In this document: one piece after another, positions 26,655 to 35,169 of the stretch | How positions within the stretch are numbered: position 1 is the first letter of the stretch | Layout: each line of letters opens with the position of its first letter | Source: Candidatus Alloenteromonas pullistercoris | GTDB taxonomy: Bacteria; Bacillota_I; Bacilli_A; RFN20; CAG-826 | Reading direction: 5' to 3' | Length of the DNA stretch: 64,000 bases | NCBI GenBank assembly: GCA_017694295.1 | Contig: JADINA010000039.1 | Span: forward strand, 1-64,000 | Position numbers and translations under genes: made by a program | Notes under the pieces: model-generated | The model's input: only the letters and a program-made list of their open reading frames with translations | Database searches by the model: none | What the model was told of the DNA's origin: nothing

Positions 26655-27512
26655 CTATTCCAAGGGGTGCTCCCCGTCGTTGAAATAAAGTATCCCGAGG
26701 CAATGGGGGCCGCAATGGCAGGAGATGGTGGCCCCGGCGGTGGTCGCGTAGACGCGGCGGAAGCCGGCCTGCTTAACCCGCTCCACCACGGCTTCGACGA
26801 CGTCCTCGGGGGCGGTCGAATAGGTGACGAAGCAAATCTCGCGGTCGGGGTTGTTGTATTCGGAAAGGGTGTCCTCGACGTAATTGAGGACGACCTTCTT
26901 CATCGGGCCGCGGTATTTCTTCCCCGGGCCCATCTTCCCGTCTTTGACGTAGATCTCGGGCTTTAGGCCAAGCAGGTTGGCCCCAAGCATGGCGAGGGCC
27001 GAGCAGCGGCCGCCCTTATAAAGATAATTGACCGACTCAAGGGAGAAGGAGGCCTGGTCGAAGGGGACGCGGGCGTTTAGCGCCTCGACTATCTCCTCGG
27101 GAGAGGCGCCTTTCTCGCGGAGGCGGCAGGCGTATTCGGCTTGCAACGCGATGCCGGTGGAAAGCGATTTGGTGTCGATGACGTCGACTTTCCCCTCGAA
27201 TTTATCGGCGGCGATCTTGGCATGCTCGCAAGAGGAGGAGATGCCTGAGCTAAGCGAGAAATGGATGACGTGGTCGTAATCGGCAAGAAGCGAGGCGAAG
27301 TATTCGCCATATTCGATTTCGTTGATGGCGCTGGTCTTGGGGAGCTGGCCCGATTCCTTGACGTAGGCGTAAAGGTCATCGGGGGTTATCTCCCCGTCAA
27401 GCCCGGTTTTGTCGCCGAGAATCAGGGTGAAGGGGATGGTCTTGATGTCCCATTCCCTTAAAAGCTCCTTCGGGAGATCGATCGTCGTCTCGGCCGAGAT
27501 GCATATTCTCAT
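26655..27512 (-). CDS. DegV family fatty-acid-binding protein
   Basis: A 285-residue DegV protein (FakB-like). The N-terminal lobe holds ISAETTIDLP and the family TSA motif (KTSAIN). The centre has SLSSGISSSCEHA and VIDTKSLSTG, which contribute the fatty-acid pocket, and CHCGPHCLGI is near the end. FakB proteins present fatty acids to the kinase FakA; no fakA is visible here. A TTACCC-16-TATAAT promoter and an AGGAG site precede it. Confidence 0.9.
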   Translation of the reverse strand: MRICISAETTIDLPKELLREWDIKTIPFTLILGDKTGLDGEITPDDLYAYVKESGQLPKTSAINEIEYGEYFASLLADYDHVIHFSLSSGISSSCEHAKIAADKFEGKVDVIDTKSLSTGIALQAEYACRLREKGASPEEIVEALNARVPFDQASFSLESVNYLYKGGRCSALAMLGANLLGLKPEIYVKDGKMGPGKKYRGPMKKVVLNYVEDTLSEYNNPDREICFVTYSTAPEDVVEAVVERVKQAGFRRVYATTAGATISCHCGPHCLGILYFNDGEHPLE

Positions 27513-27560
27513 TTTTGCTTTCTCCTATTAGATTAATGGGCATTAGCCCCAAACAAACAA

Positions 27561-27588
27561 ATTATAAAGGCAAAGGCGGTTTGGGTAA
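27561..27588 (-). promoter_or_regulatory. Promoter of the degV operon
   Basis: On the minus strand TTACCC and a perfect TATAAT are 16 bases apart. The ATG of degV lies about 48 bases after the -10 box, behind an AGGAG site. Confidence 0.65.
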
Positions 27589-27593
27589 AACGC

Positions 27594-28646
27594 CTATTTA
27601 CGGCCCTTATGGGGATACTTTTCGTATACGCGATGGTAATATTCCTCCCAAAGAGCCCGCACCCGCTCCTTGGAATAGTATTGGCTTAGCGATTCCGCCT
27701 TTTTGGCTAAATCGGCGTAATAGGAAAAATCGGAGGAAAGGCGCTTGATCTTTTCGTCGAAGCCATCGACATCATGGGCGCAGTCATAGTCGCCTAGGAG
27801 GATCTCCTTATACAAATCGAGGTCGCGAAGCAAAAACGGGACGCCGCAGGAGGCGGCTTCGAGTATGGCCATCGGGAAAAGCTCGGCGAAGCTCGGCATG
27901 AATAGAAGCGAGGCGGCGTTATACACCTCGTTCATCCCCTCCCTTTTGACGATGCCGAGGAATTTGACGTTATCCGGCGGGTTGTCCATCACCTTCTTTA
28001 GCTCTGAATACCCATCGGTCATCCGCCCGAAGCTAAAGCCCCCGGCCCATAGAAAAGTCAGATTTGGGTTGCGCCTAGCGCATTCGACAAAGTCAAGCAC
28101 CCCTTTCCTAGTCTGCACTTGCCCCACGCCCAAGACAACGAAGGCGTCCTTACTGATCCCAAGCTTCCCCCTTATGGCTTCCTTCTCTTCGCTTGGCAAA
28201 GGGTGGAAGGAGGCGGGGTCGACGTAATTGGGGATATAGGTGATCTTATCCTCGGCTATTCCAAGCTCCATCAACGGCTTTTTGTAAATCGGGTTGACGA
28301 CCACGATTTCATCGGCTTTCCTGTAGAAGCGGCGCACATAGGACTTGAAGATGGCGAATATCGGCTTTGGCAGTTTTATCGAGCCATCGAGGGTGTCGGG
28401 GAGGAAATGGACGTAGCAGACGTTGACCGTCTTTTTGCCCATGCGCAGGTAAAAGGTCGGGTTGACGGTGTGGACGTGGTTGATGTCGGCTTTGCCCTTA
28501 TCCCCTTTGCAAAGGACCCTAAGCCCCTTTATCCCCTTAACCAGGGCGACCTGCTCCAAATAGGCGGAGCCGACCCCCTGCCCTTCCACCGAGGTGGCGG
28601 CGGAAAGCATCCTGACGGTCAAAGTTTTGCTAGATTCGTTTGCCAT
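27594..28646 (-). CDS. Family 4 glycosyltransferase, possibly for membrane glycolipid
   Basis: A 350-residue GT-B enzyme of family GT4. The N-terminal lobe begins with MLSAATSVEGQGVGSAYLEQV. The C-terminal lobe has VLGVGQVQTRKG, the EX7E-type segment around FAELFPMAILEAASCG, and a C-terminal helix. The GQGVGSAY opening resembles glycolipid glucosyltransferases of low-GC Gram-positives that add a second glucose to diacylglycerol glycolipids. I put that forward only as a possibility. The gene lies directly after tRNA-Thr and its terminator. Confidence 0.85.
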   Translation of the reverse strand: MANESSKTLTVRMLSAATSVEGQGVGSAYLEQVALVKGIKGLRVLCKGDKGKADINHVHTVNPTFYLRMGKKTVNVCYVHFLPDTLDGSIKLPKPIFAIFKSYVRRFYRKADEIVVVNPIYKKPLMELGIAEDKITYIPNYVDPASFHPLPSEEKEAIRGKLGISKDAFVVLGVGQVQTRKGVLDFVECARRNPNLTFLWAGGFSFGRMTDGYSELKKVMDNPPDNVKFLGIVKREGMNEVYNAASLLFMPSFAELFPMAILEAASCGVPFLLRDLDLYKEILLGDYDCAHDVDGFDEKIKRLSSDFSYYADLAKKAESLSQYYSKERVRALWEEYYHRVYEKYPHKGRK

Positions 28647-28679
28647 ATGCGCTTAGTTTAGACCCCTTAAAGGCAAAGG

Positions 28680-28700
28680 AAAAGGCCGGTTTCCCGGCCT
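28680..28700 (-). terminator. Terminator of tRNA-Thr
   Basis: AGGCCGG and CCGGCCT arms with a short loop, followed on the minus strand by TTTTCC, just behind the tRNA 3' end. Confidence 0.8.
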
Positions 28701-28711
28701 AATGTCCTTGT

Positions 28712-28785
28712 TGGTGCCCTCACCCTTAGTCGAAAAGAGGTCTGATCCTTACCATGGATCCGTTCTACCGCTGAACTATGAGGGC
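28712..28785 (-). tRNA. tRNA-Thr (anticodon GGT)
   Basis: Read on the minus strand, the acceptor arms GCCCTCA and TGAGGGC pair fully and the CCA end is encoded. The D arm is GTTCAGCGGTAGAAC. The anticodon stem GATCC/GGATC holds the loop ATGGTAA, whose anticodon GGT reads threonine codon ACC. The T arm has loop TTCGACT. Total length is 74 bases including CCA. Confidence 0.93.
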
Positions 28786-28915
28786 GGTGCGGGGCTTTTG
28801 CCGCGCATTGCGTATTATAGGGAAGAGGGCAGGGGCAGGCAAGAGGGAGTTTTGCCTACTTTCGCTTTATCGATAAAAGGGGGAAAGCCGGCGCTAGGCA
28901 AAAGGCGAGGCCGCG

Positions 28916-28921
28916 TATAAA
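28916..28921 (+). promoter_or_regulatory. -10 box ten bases before the DUF1624-type gene
   Basis: TATAAA ends ten bases before the ATG at 28932, and no ribosome binding site lies between them. CGCGT and ACGCG repeats flank it (28912-28930). The -35 region is weak. Confidence 0.45.
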
Positions 28922-28931
28922 CTACACGCGT

Positions 28932-29771
28932 ATGCGTTCACTTAATAGGCAAAGCGGAAAGGAAAGGCGCGCTAAGCGCATCCCGGAGATCGATTTCCTC
29001 CGCGGCCTGGCCATCTTCTTAATGGTCCTTGACCACCTTTGCTTCGATTTGACGATGCTGCCGGGGCTAGTGAAGCAATTCGCCTCGAACTTCTCGATCA
29101 TCGGCAGCCATCCGCTTGATGGGTTATATAATCTTGGGTTTGCCATCGAAACCTCCCCCTGGCGCGACGCCGGGCACATCGTCTTCGTCGGTGTCTTCTG
29201 CCTTCTTAGCGGCATCTGCTGCACCTTCTCGCGGAACAACTGGAAGCGGACCGGGCTGCTTTTCCTTTTCGCCTGGATCATCAAAATCGCCTTCTTCCTC
29301 TTCGGCTATTACTCTGACGACCCCTCGATGTATATATATTTCGGGATGCTCGATAGCCTTTTCATCGCCCATCTGCTTTACACGATAAAGGAGCATTTCC
29401 TTAAGGACAAAGCCTATGACTTGGCCATCGGGCTCGCTTTCGTCTTCTTCACCCTCATGCTGACCAGCCCCTCCCCCTACTATCCAGATGGGCCGATCGA
29501 CGCGCTTAAGAACCTTTGGATGATGTTCATCGGGCAAGCCGCCGTCGGGGGCGATTACATCCACCCCCTCCCGGTCATCGCCTTGCTTTTCATCGGGGCC
29601 TTCCTCGGGAAGTGGCTCTATAGGGAAAGGCGAAGCTATGCGCCCTTTCTTAAGAAAGCCGAGCCCTTCCCCTTCTTCGGCCGCCATAGCGCCCTCATCT
29701 ATTTGATCCATCAGCCTATATTGGCCGCCATATTGCTTTGCGTCTGCCTCGGGCTTGGATACCGCATTTAA
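28932..29771 (+). CDS. Heparan-alpha-glucosaminide N-acetyltransferase-like membrane protein (DUF1624)
   Basis: A 279-residue polytopic membrane protein with about seven helices. RIPEIDFLRGLAIFLMVLDHL at the start matches the HGSNAT catalytic/DUF1624 family, with the conserved Arg and an Asp-His pair in the first helix; the last helix has HSALIYLIHQP. The human relative transfers acetyl groups across the lysosomal membrane; bacterial members are mostly untested and may acylate sugars or lipids. The next gene, 12 bases away, is an AMP-forming ligase, which could supply the activated acyl group. That pairing is an inference. Confidence 0.85.
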   Translation: MRSLNRQSGKERRAKRIPEIDFLRGLAIFLMVLDHLCFDLTMLPGLVKQFASNFSIIGSHPLDGLYNLGFAIETSPWRDAGHIVFVGVFCLLSGICCTFSRNNWKRTGLLFLFAWIIKIAFFLFGYYSDDPSMYIYFGMLDSLFIAHLLYTIKEHFLKDKAYDLAIGLAFVFFTLMLTSPSPYYPDGPIDALKNLWMMFIGQAAVGGDYIHPLPVIALLFIGAFLGKWLYRERRSYAPFLKKAEPFPFFGRHSALIYLIHQPILAAILLCVCLGLGYRI

Positions 29772-29783
29772 GAGGTATTAGGT

Positions 29784-31355
29784 ATGAAGATATACGATTT
29801 GTTGGAGAAAACCGCCCTTAGCCAGAGTAAGGAGGTGGCCTTGGTGTTCGAAAGGGCGAGGATAAGCTATGGGTCGCTGCTAACTCGGATACAGAAGGAC
29901 GCCGAGCGGCTTGCCGGGCTTGGGTTAGGCGAGGATGACGTCATCGCCATCAACCTCCCAAACTGCGTCGAGGCCGTGAGTTTGCTTTACGCCTGCGATT
30001 ACCTTGGGGCCATCGCCTACTTCATCCACCCCCTCACCCCCGATGAGCAGCTGCTTGGCTATTTGGAAAAAGCCAAGGCCAAGGCCCTATTTTGCCTTAA
30101 CATCGACGCCAAACGGATCGCTAGCAAGGCCAAATCCAAGGTCATCGGGGTCAACCCCTATTCCGACGGCAATGCTTTGATGAAATTGCTTTCTTTCCTT
30201 AAATCCGGGGTCTTGGGGAAAAAGGCCCTGACTAGACTAAGGAGAAAGAAGGCGAACCGCTCGGATAAGCCCGACCTCGCCCCATCGGTCTACCTCAATT
30301 CCGGGGGGACCAACGGGGAGCCTAAGGTCATCATGCTTTCCTCTTCCGCCATCGCCGACCTCTCCTCCAGGGGCTTTGACATCATCCCCATCAAAGACGG
30401 GCGGATGGCCAAGATGTACACCGTCATCCCCTTGTTCCATGGCTTTGGCTTAGCCATGGGCGTCTGCACCCCGCTTAACGCCGGGGGGCAAGTAGTCTTA
30501 GACCTCAAATTCCACCCCGAGAAGGCCATAAGGCGGATGAAAAACGGCGAGGCGACCGTCATCATCGGGGTCCCGGCCCTTTATAACGCCTTGCTCAATA
30601 ACCCCGGTTTTGTTGGGCCGGCCGCCAAAAACCTCATCGCCGCCTTCGTCGGGGGCGATTCGGTGACCGGGTCGCTGCTAAATCGCTTCGACAAGGCCTG
30701 TGCGATAAGTGGCGGGCATTGCCGCCTATTTGAGGGCTATGGCCTCACCGAGACGGTGACCGTCACCAACGTCAACACCGCCTTCGCTTCCAAGCCCGGG
30801 ACGGTCGGAAAACCTTTAAAAGGAATTGAGGAATTGATCGTCGACCCGGAGACCTTAAAGCCGCTAGAGCCAAACCAAAAAGGGGAGATACTCATTTCCG
30901 GCCCCACCTTAATGAACGGCTATTTCGGCGACGAGGAACTCACAAACAAGACCTTCGTCGAAATAAAGGGGAAACGCTACGTCAGGACCCGCGACCTCGG
31001 GAGCCTTGACGAAGAGGGCTATTTGACCTTCTATAGCCGGCTGCGCCGCGTCGCCAAGGTCAAGGGGGTCATGGTCTGCCCCGCCGATTTGGAGAGGGTT
31101 TGCCTGGAGGATGAGGCGATTTACGAATGCTATTGCTACGCCAAAAAAGACGAGGAGCTCGGGGAGGCGCTGCATTTGGCCTTGGTGAAAAACCGGGCTT
31201 CATCCGATTCCGATGACACCATCTTGGAAAGGCTATTCGCCAAGATAGAAAAGCAATTGCCGATTTACTATAAACCTAGAGGCGCCGTCTTCCTCGATAA
31301 GCTTCCCCGGACCAACGTCGGCAAAGTCGACGATGCGGCCTTCAAGGATAAATAG
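29784..31355 (+). CDS. AMP-forming acyl-CoA synthetase/ligase family protein
   Basis: A 523-residue ANL-superfamily enzyme that adenylates a carboxylic acid and passes it to CoA or a carrier. The motifs are in order: SGGTNGEPKVIMLS (phosphate-binding A3), FEGYGLTETVTVTN (A5), YVRTRDLGSLDEEGYLTFYSR (A7 and hinge), and NVGKVDDAA near the end carrying the catalytic lysine (A10). The acid substrate cannot be read from the sequence. It follows the DUF1624 gene by 12 bases and shares its transcript; a strong terminator follows. Confidence 0.9.
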   Translation: MKIYDLLEKTALSQSKEVALVFERARISYGSLLTRIQKDAERLAGLGLGEDDVIAINLPNCVEAVSLLYACDYLGAIAYFIHPLTPDEQLLGYLEKAKAKALFCLNIDAKRIASKAKSKVIGVNPYSDGNALMKLLSFLKSGVLGKKALTRLRRKKANRSDKPDLAPSVYLNSGGTNGEPKVIMLSSSAIADLSSRGFDIIPIKDGRMAKMYTVIPLFHGFGLAMGVCTPLNAGGQVVLDLKFHPEKAIRRMKNGEATVIIGVPALYNALLNNPGFVGPAAKNLIAAFVGGDSVTGSLLNRFDKACAISGGHCRLFEGYGLTETVTVTNVNTAFASKPGTVGKPLKGIEELIVDPETLKPLEPNQKGEILISGPTLMNGYFGDEELTNKTFVEIKGKRYVRTRDLGSLDEEGYLTFYSRLRRVAKVKGVMVCPADLERVCLEDEAIYECYCYAKKDEELGEALHLALVKNRASSDSDDTILERLFAKIEKQLPIYYKPRGAVFLDKLPRTNVGKVDDAAFKDK

Positions 31356-31376
31356 GAAAATATATAGGAAGCAAAG

Positions 31377-31411
31377 AAAAGGCGTGGTTTCGCTTGAAAT
31401 CCCGCCTTTTT
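31377..31411. terminator. Bidirectional terminator between the ligase gene and rimO
   Basis: AAAGGCG...CGCCTTT arms extended by GGTTTC/GAAATC pairing, with flanking A and T runs, lie between convergent genes. Confidence 0.85.
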
Positions 31412-31429
31412 GATTTTAAAAGGGTTTAC

Positions 31430-32710
31430 TTAAACCTCCACGCCGAATAGGTCGTAGGGCCCGCGGGAGGATATCCTCACCTTGGCGATGTCGCCGATTT
31501 CATGCATCTTAGGGGAATCCATGTAAACTCCCCCGTCGATGTCGTCTGGGGCGTTGTAGGCGGTGGAAAGCAAATAGCCTTTATCCGATTTGCCGATCAC
31601 CATCCCCTCAAGCACCTGCCCGATCCGGGCTTTATTAAGCTGCTCGGAGATCTCGGCTTGGCATTCCATTAACCGGTCCCGGCGCCTTTCCTTTTCCCTT
31701 TCGTCGACCTGATTGGGGAGGGAATAGGCGGCGGTCCCCTCCTCGCGGGAATAGGCAAAGCAGCCCATGTGGTCGAAGCGCTGCTTTTTCAGGAAGTCGA
31801 TGGTCTCCTCGACGTCCTCTTCGCTTTCCCCGGGGAAGCCGGCGATGAGGGTGGTCCTGATGACGGCGTCAGGGCAACGATGCCTAATGTAGGCGAATAG
31901 GTCTTCCATCTCCTTTTTGCCCCCATGGCGGTTCATAAGGCGGAGGAGCTTGTCGGAGGCGCTTTGGATGGGGATGTCGAAATAGTGGCAAATCACCCGG
32001 CTATCGGCTATGAGGTCGATTAGTTCCTTGCTTATCTCGCTAGGGTAAAGGTAAAGGAGGCGAATCGAATAAAAGCCTAGGCCCTCAAGCGCCCTAAGAA
32101 GGTCGACGATATCGGGCTTTTTGTGAGGGAAATCGCTCCCGTAGACGGTCGTGTCCTGCGAGATGATCGATATTTCCCTAACATCGCGGCTAAGCAATGA
32201 CTTCGCCTCCTCAATAATTTCCTCAAAGGGCCTTGAGGCAAAGCGGCCCCTAATATAGGGGATGGCGCAGAATGAGCAGAAATTGTCGCATCCCTCCGAT
32301 ATCTTCAAATAGGCGGTATGGGGGATGGTGGTCAACACCCGGCTTTGCATCCTTATCGGGGAAAACGATTCCCCGGTGAGCTCGGTTAGGATCTTGGGCA
32401 GCTCGTTATAGTCTTTAATCGGGATGAGGCGATCGATCTCGGGGATCTCCTTTTTGATGTCCTCGAGGTAGCGGGTGGCGAGGCAGCCGCAGACGACGAG
32501 CTTGGCTTTCGGGTTAGAGGCGGCGCAATCGAGGATGACGCCGATCGACTCCTTCTTCGCCGAGAGGATGAAGGCACAGGTGTTGATGAGGATGAGGTCG
32601 GCCCCCTTGGCCGAATCGACGACCCTCGTCCCCTTAGGGAAGCAAGAGAGGATCATCTCGGTGTCGATGCGGTTTTTGGCGCAGCCAAGGGTAACGCAAT
32701 ATAGCTTCAT
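31430..32710 (-). CDS. rimO: Ribosomal protein S12 methylthiotransferase RimO
   Basis: A 426-residue radical-SAM enzyme that adds a methylthio group to an aspartate of S12. The N-terminal UPF0004 domain has VTLGCAKNRIDTE with its cluster cysteines (also NTCAF and VCGCLA). The radical SAM motif is CDNFCSFCAIP. A TRAM domain closes the protein. RimO and MiaB are similar; the opening LGCAKNRIDTE and the DFGVG-like ending favour RimO. Its ATG overlaps the malQ stop (ATGA). Confidence 0.93.
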   Translation of the reverse strand: MKLYCVTLGCAKNRIDTEMILSCFPKGTRVVDSAKGADLILINTCAFILSAKKESIGVILDCAASNPKAKLVVCGCLATRYLEDIKKEIPEIDRLIPIKDYNELPKILTELTGESFSPIRMQSRVLTTIPHTAYLKISEGCDNFCSFCAIPYIRGRFASRPFEEIIEEAKSLLSRDVREISIISQDTTVYGSDFPHKKPDIVDLLRALEGLGFYSIRLLYLYPSEISKELIDLIADSRVICHYFDIPIQSASDKLLRLMNRHGGKKEMEDLFAYIRHRCPDAVIRTTLIAGFPGESEEDVEETIDFLKKQRFDHMGCFAYSREEGTAAYSLPNQVDEREKERRRDRLMECQAEISEQLNKARIGQVLEGMVIGKSDKGYLLSTAYNAPDDIDGGVYMDSPKMHEIGDIAKVRISSRGPYDLFGVEV

Positions 32711-34197
32711 TTGGCGTCCCGCTTGGCTTTTTTTAGCTTCGGGAGCAATCCCTCAATCCTAGAGCAAAGCGCGGAGAGGGAATCAAGGCGCCAGGTCCAG
32801 TTGACGTCGTCGACGATGCCAGGCACGTTAAGCCTGGCCTCCGTCCCAAGGCCGAGGATGTCCTGGGCCGAGAGGATGGCAAAGCGCCCTTCTTTATTAA
32901 GGCAATAGGATATGAGGGCGTCGACGATGTCCAAATCGTGGCAGCCGTGCTCAGTCAAAGCCTTCCGCCAGCTTTCCTGCTGAGACGAGGGCAAGGAGGC
33001 GAAATAGCCGCGGGCGGTGTCGTTATCGTGGGTGCCGATGTAGCAAACCGAGTTGGCGGAGTCGTAGCCGGGCTTTTTCGCGATGGCGTCGTCATCGAAG
33101 GTGAACTCAATGACGTTCATCCCCGGGAAGTTGTAATGGTCGCGAAGCGTCAAAACCTCAGGGCGAAGATCGCCTAGATCCTCGGCGATGATCTTGATCT
33201 CTGGATGGTCTTTAAGCAGGCGATCGAACAAAGCATATCCGGGGGCCTCGATCCATTCCCCCTCGATGGCGGTTGGGCAGGAGGCGGGTATCTTCCAATA
33301 GGTGTCGAAGGCCCTAAAGTGGTCGAGGCGGATGTAATCGTAAATCTTGGAGTTGCGGACGATCCGGTTGATGATGAAGGCGAAATCGGTCGCCACCAGT
33401 TTATCCCAATCATAGATCGGGTTGCCCCAGCGCTGCCCGGTGGCGGAGAAATAATCGGGCGGAACGCCGGCGATGAAGGTCGGCTGCTTGCTGGAGGGAT
33501 CAAGCAGGAAGCTATCCTGGCTCGCCCAGACGTCGCAGGAATCGAAGCCGACGTAGAAGGGGATGTCGCCGATGATCTCGATGTTCTTAGAAAGCGCGTA
33601 GGCATGGAGCTTGCCCCATTGCCGATAAAGGGTCATCTGCAGCCAAACCTCGAAATCGTAGTCCTCTTTGTCCTTCCCCGCGAACGGCTTCCTTCCCTTT
33701 ATCCAATCGCGGTCGGCCCAGTTGTCCCAGCTGCGCTCGTCGCGGCGCTTGAACATCATGAAGGCGGCGAAGTCCTTTATCCAAGGCTCCTTTTCTTTGA
33801 ATTCCTCTAGGCAAGAAGGGTCTTTTTCCATCTGCGCCTCAAAGGCCTTATGAAGAAGCGGGAGCTTGTATTCCCGGCTCCTTTCGTAGCTCACCTTCCC
33901 CGGGGTCGGCTCAAACGGGGGGAGGTGGTCGAGGTAGCCTTCCTCGGCTAGGTCGAACAGATCGACGTAAAGCTCATCCATGGCGAAGCTCGAAAACGGC
34001 TGATAGGGGGAATGGCCGTAGCCAAGCGGGTTGAGCGGCAATATCTGCCAAAGGGTGAAGCCGCCTTTATGCAATGAATCGACGAAGTCGTAGGCGTCTT
34101 TTCCGAAGTCCCCGACCCCATGGGCGCCCGGAAGCGAGGCGACGGGGAGCAAGACGCCCGCCCTCCTTGCGGCGACACTGAATTTGATTTGGCTCAT
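32707..34197 (-). CDS. malQ: 4-alpha-glucanotransferase (amylomaltase)
   Basis: A 496-residue GH77 enzyme that transfers alpha-1,4-glucan segments and so recycles maltodextrins to glucose and longer glucans. VLLPVASLPGAHGVGDFG at the N-terminus, WQILPLNPLGYGHSPYQPFSSFA, the nucleophile region DYIRLDHFRAF, the acid/base region IAEDLG and IGTHDNDTARGYF are all present. I start at the ATG at 34197; an upstream TTG is less likely. rimO follows by ATGA overlap, an unrelated partner. No maltose phosphorylase or glucan phosphorylase is visible. Confidence 0.95.
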   Translation of the reverse strand: MSQIKFSVAARRAGVLLPVASLPGAHGVGDFGKDAYDFVDSLHKGGFTLWQILPLNPLGYGHSPYQPFSSFAMDELYVDLFDLAEEGYLDHLPPFEPTPGKVSYERSREYKLPLLHKAFEAQMEKDPSCLEEFKEKEPWIKDFAAFMMFKRRDERSWDNWADRDWIKGRKPFAGKDKEDYDFEVWLQMTLYRQWGKLHAYALSKNIEIIGDIPFYVGFDSCDVWASQDSFLLDPSSKQPTFIAGVPPDYFSATGQRWGNPIYDWDKLVATDFAFIINRIVRNSKIYDYIRLDHFRAFDTYWKIPASCPTAIEGEWIEAPGYALFDRLLKDHPEIKIIAEDLGDLRPEVLTLRDHYNFPGMNVIEFTFDDDAIAKKPGYDSANSVCYIGTHDNDTARGYFASLPSSQQESWRKALTEHGCHDLDIVDALISYCLNKEGRFAILSAQDILGLGTEARLNVPGIVDDVNWTWRLDSLSALCSRIEGLLPKLKKAKRDAK

Positions 34198-34274
34198 AGC
34201 TATTTGCTTTTCCTTTCTTTTTTCCAAAATTGAGGCCGAAGCCTTATAACCGATTTAAATGATAGCACCGTCTT

Positions 34275-35168
34275 CTATTTCCATAAATGCCCGCCGCTTG
34301 CTTTCCTTAGCCGCCTTTTTTGCTTAAGCAAGGCCCAATCGGATTTGAAGCGGAGGTAATCGAAGGGATAGGCGAAAGCCGGGCCCAATAAAGCCGTAAG
34401 CAGCGACACCGGGATGAAGAGGTAGACGACCGGGACGAAGCGGATCTCCCCGGCGTAGCGGTAAGTCATGAGAATCGGCGGCAAATAGGGATAAAGCCAG
34501 CCGAGGACGGGATCAAGGATATGCCCCGGGCCCATGGTGAAGGAGGAGTTGAAGTATTTGTTCTCAACGTCGATGAACTCCAGCCAGCTTTGGTGGTAGA
34601 GGGTTAGGTTGAGGAATAGGCCGTTAAAGAAGATGATGGCCTGCACGAAGCAAAACATGAGCGGCATCGCCCAAAGGCGGTGGTAGTTAAGCTTATGGAA
34701 GCCCTCGCGCACCATGACGATCGCGACTATAAGCAAAGGGGCGTGGCAGGAGTAGAAGCGGAAGCACTCAAGCACCCCATCGAGGCTATGGAGATCGATG
34801 CCGACTAGCGAAGTCGGGTAAATGAGGATCACCAAAGTCGAGATTATCCCCATGTAATACATGTAGTCTTTCGCGTATTTCCCGCCCCATTTCCAAAGAA
34901 ACGGCTCGGCGATGACCAAGACGGCGCATAGGTTCTCCCCCGTCGAGCGGGCCAACGCATAAGGCCATTCGGCGGCGTAGAAGGGGTTAAGCTGCTTAAG
35001 AAAATGGAGGGCGAAGTTGACCCAGAGGATGATGGAGACGAACTTCTCGGAGAAGGCCTTGCCGGCGAGGTGGCAGATCTGCACGCATATTATGACGAAA
35101 ACCGCCGTCGCCAAAAGGCAATAGACGAACGGGAAATTCGCGAATTCGACGCCGAGCGGGCCGGGCAT
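34275..35168 (-). CDS. YwaF/TMEM164-like (TIGR02206) membrane protein
   Basis: A 297-residue protein with six or seven hydrophobic helices and a basic C-terminus. Internal histidines and aromatic residues (LHFLKQLNPFYAAEWPYALARSTGENLCAVL, given here only as position about residues 54-84) fit the YwaF/TIGR02206 group, which resembles eukaryotic TMEM164. Function in bacteria is not established. It starts one base after the galK stop and so is the last gene of the gal operon. A link to galactose or to glycolipid made from it is conjecture. Confidence 0.7.
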   Translation of the reverse strand: MPGPLGVEFANFPFVYCLLATAVFVIICVQICHLAGKAFSEKFVSIILWVNFALHFLKQLNPFYAAEWPYALARSTGENLCAVLVIAEPFLWKWGGKYAKDYMYYMGIISTLVILIYPTSLVGIDLHSLDGVLECFRFYSCHAPLLIVAIVMVREGFHKLNYHRLWAMPLMFCFVQAIIFFNGLFLNLTLYHQSWLEFIDVENKYFNSSFTMGPGHILDPVLGWLYPYLPPILMTYRYAGEIRFVPVVYLFIPVSLLTALLGPAFAYPFDYLRFKSDWALLKQKRRLRKASGGHLWK

Positions 35169-35169
35169 G

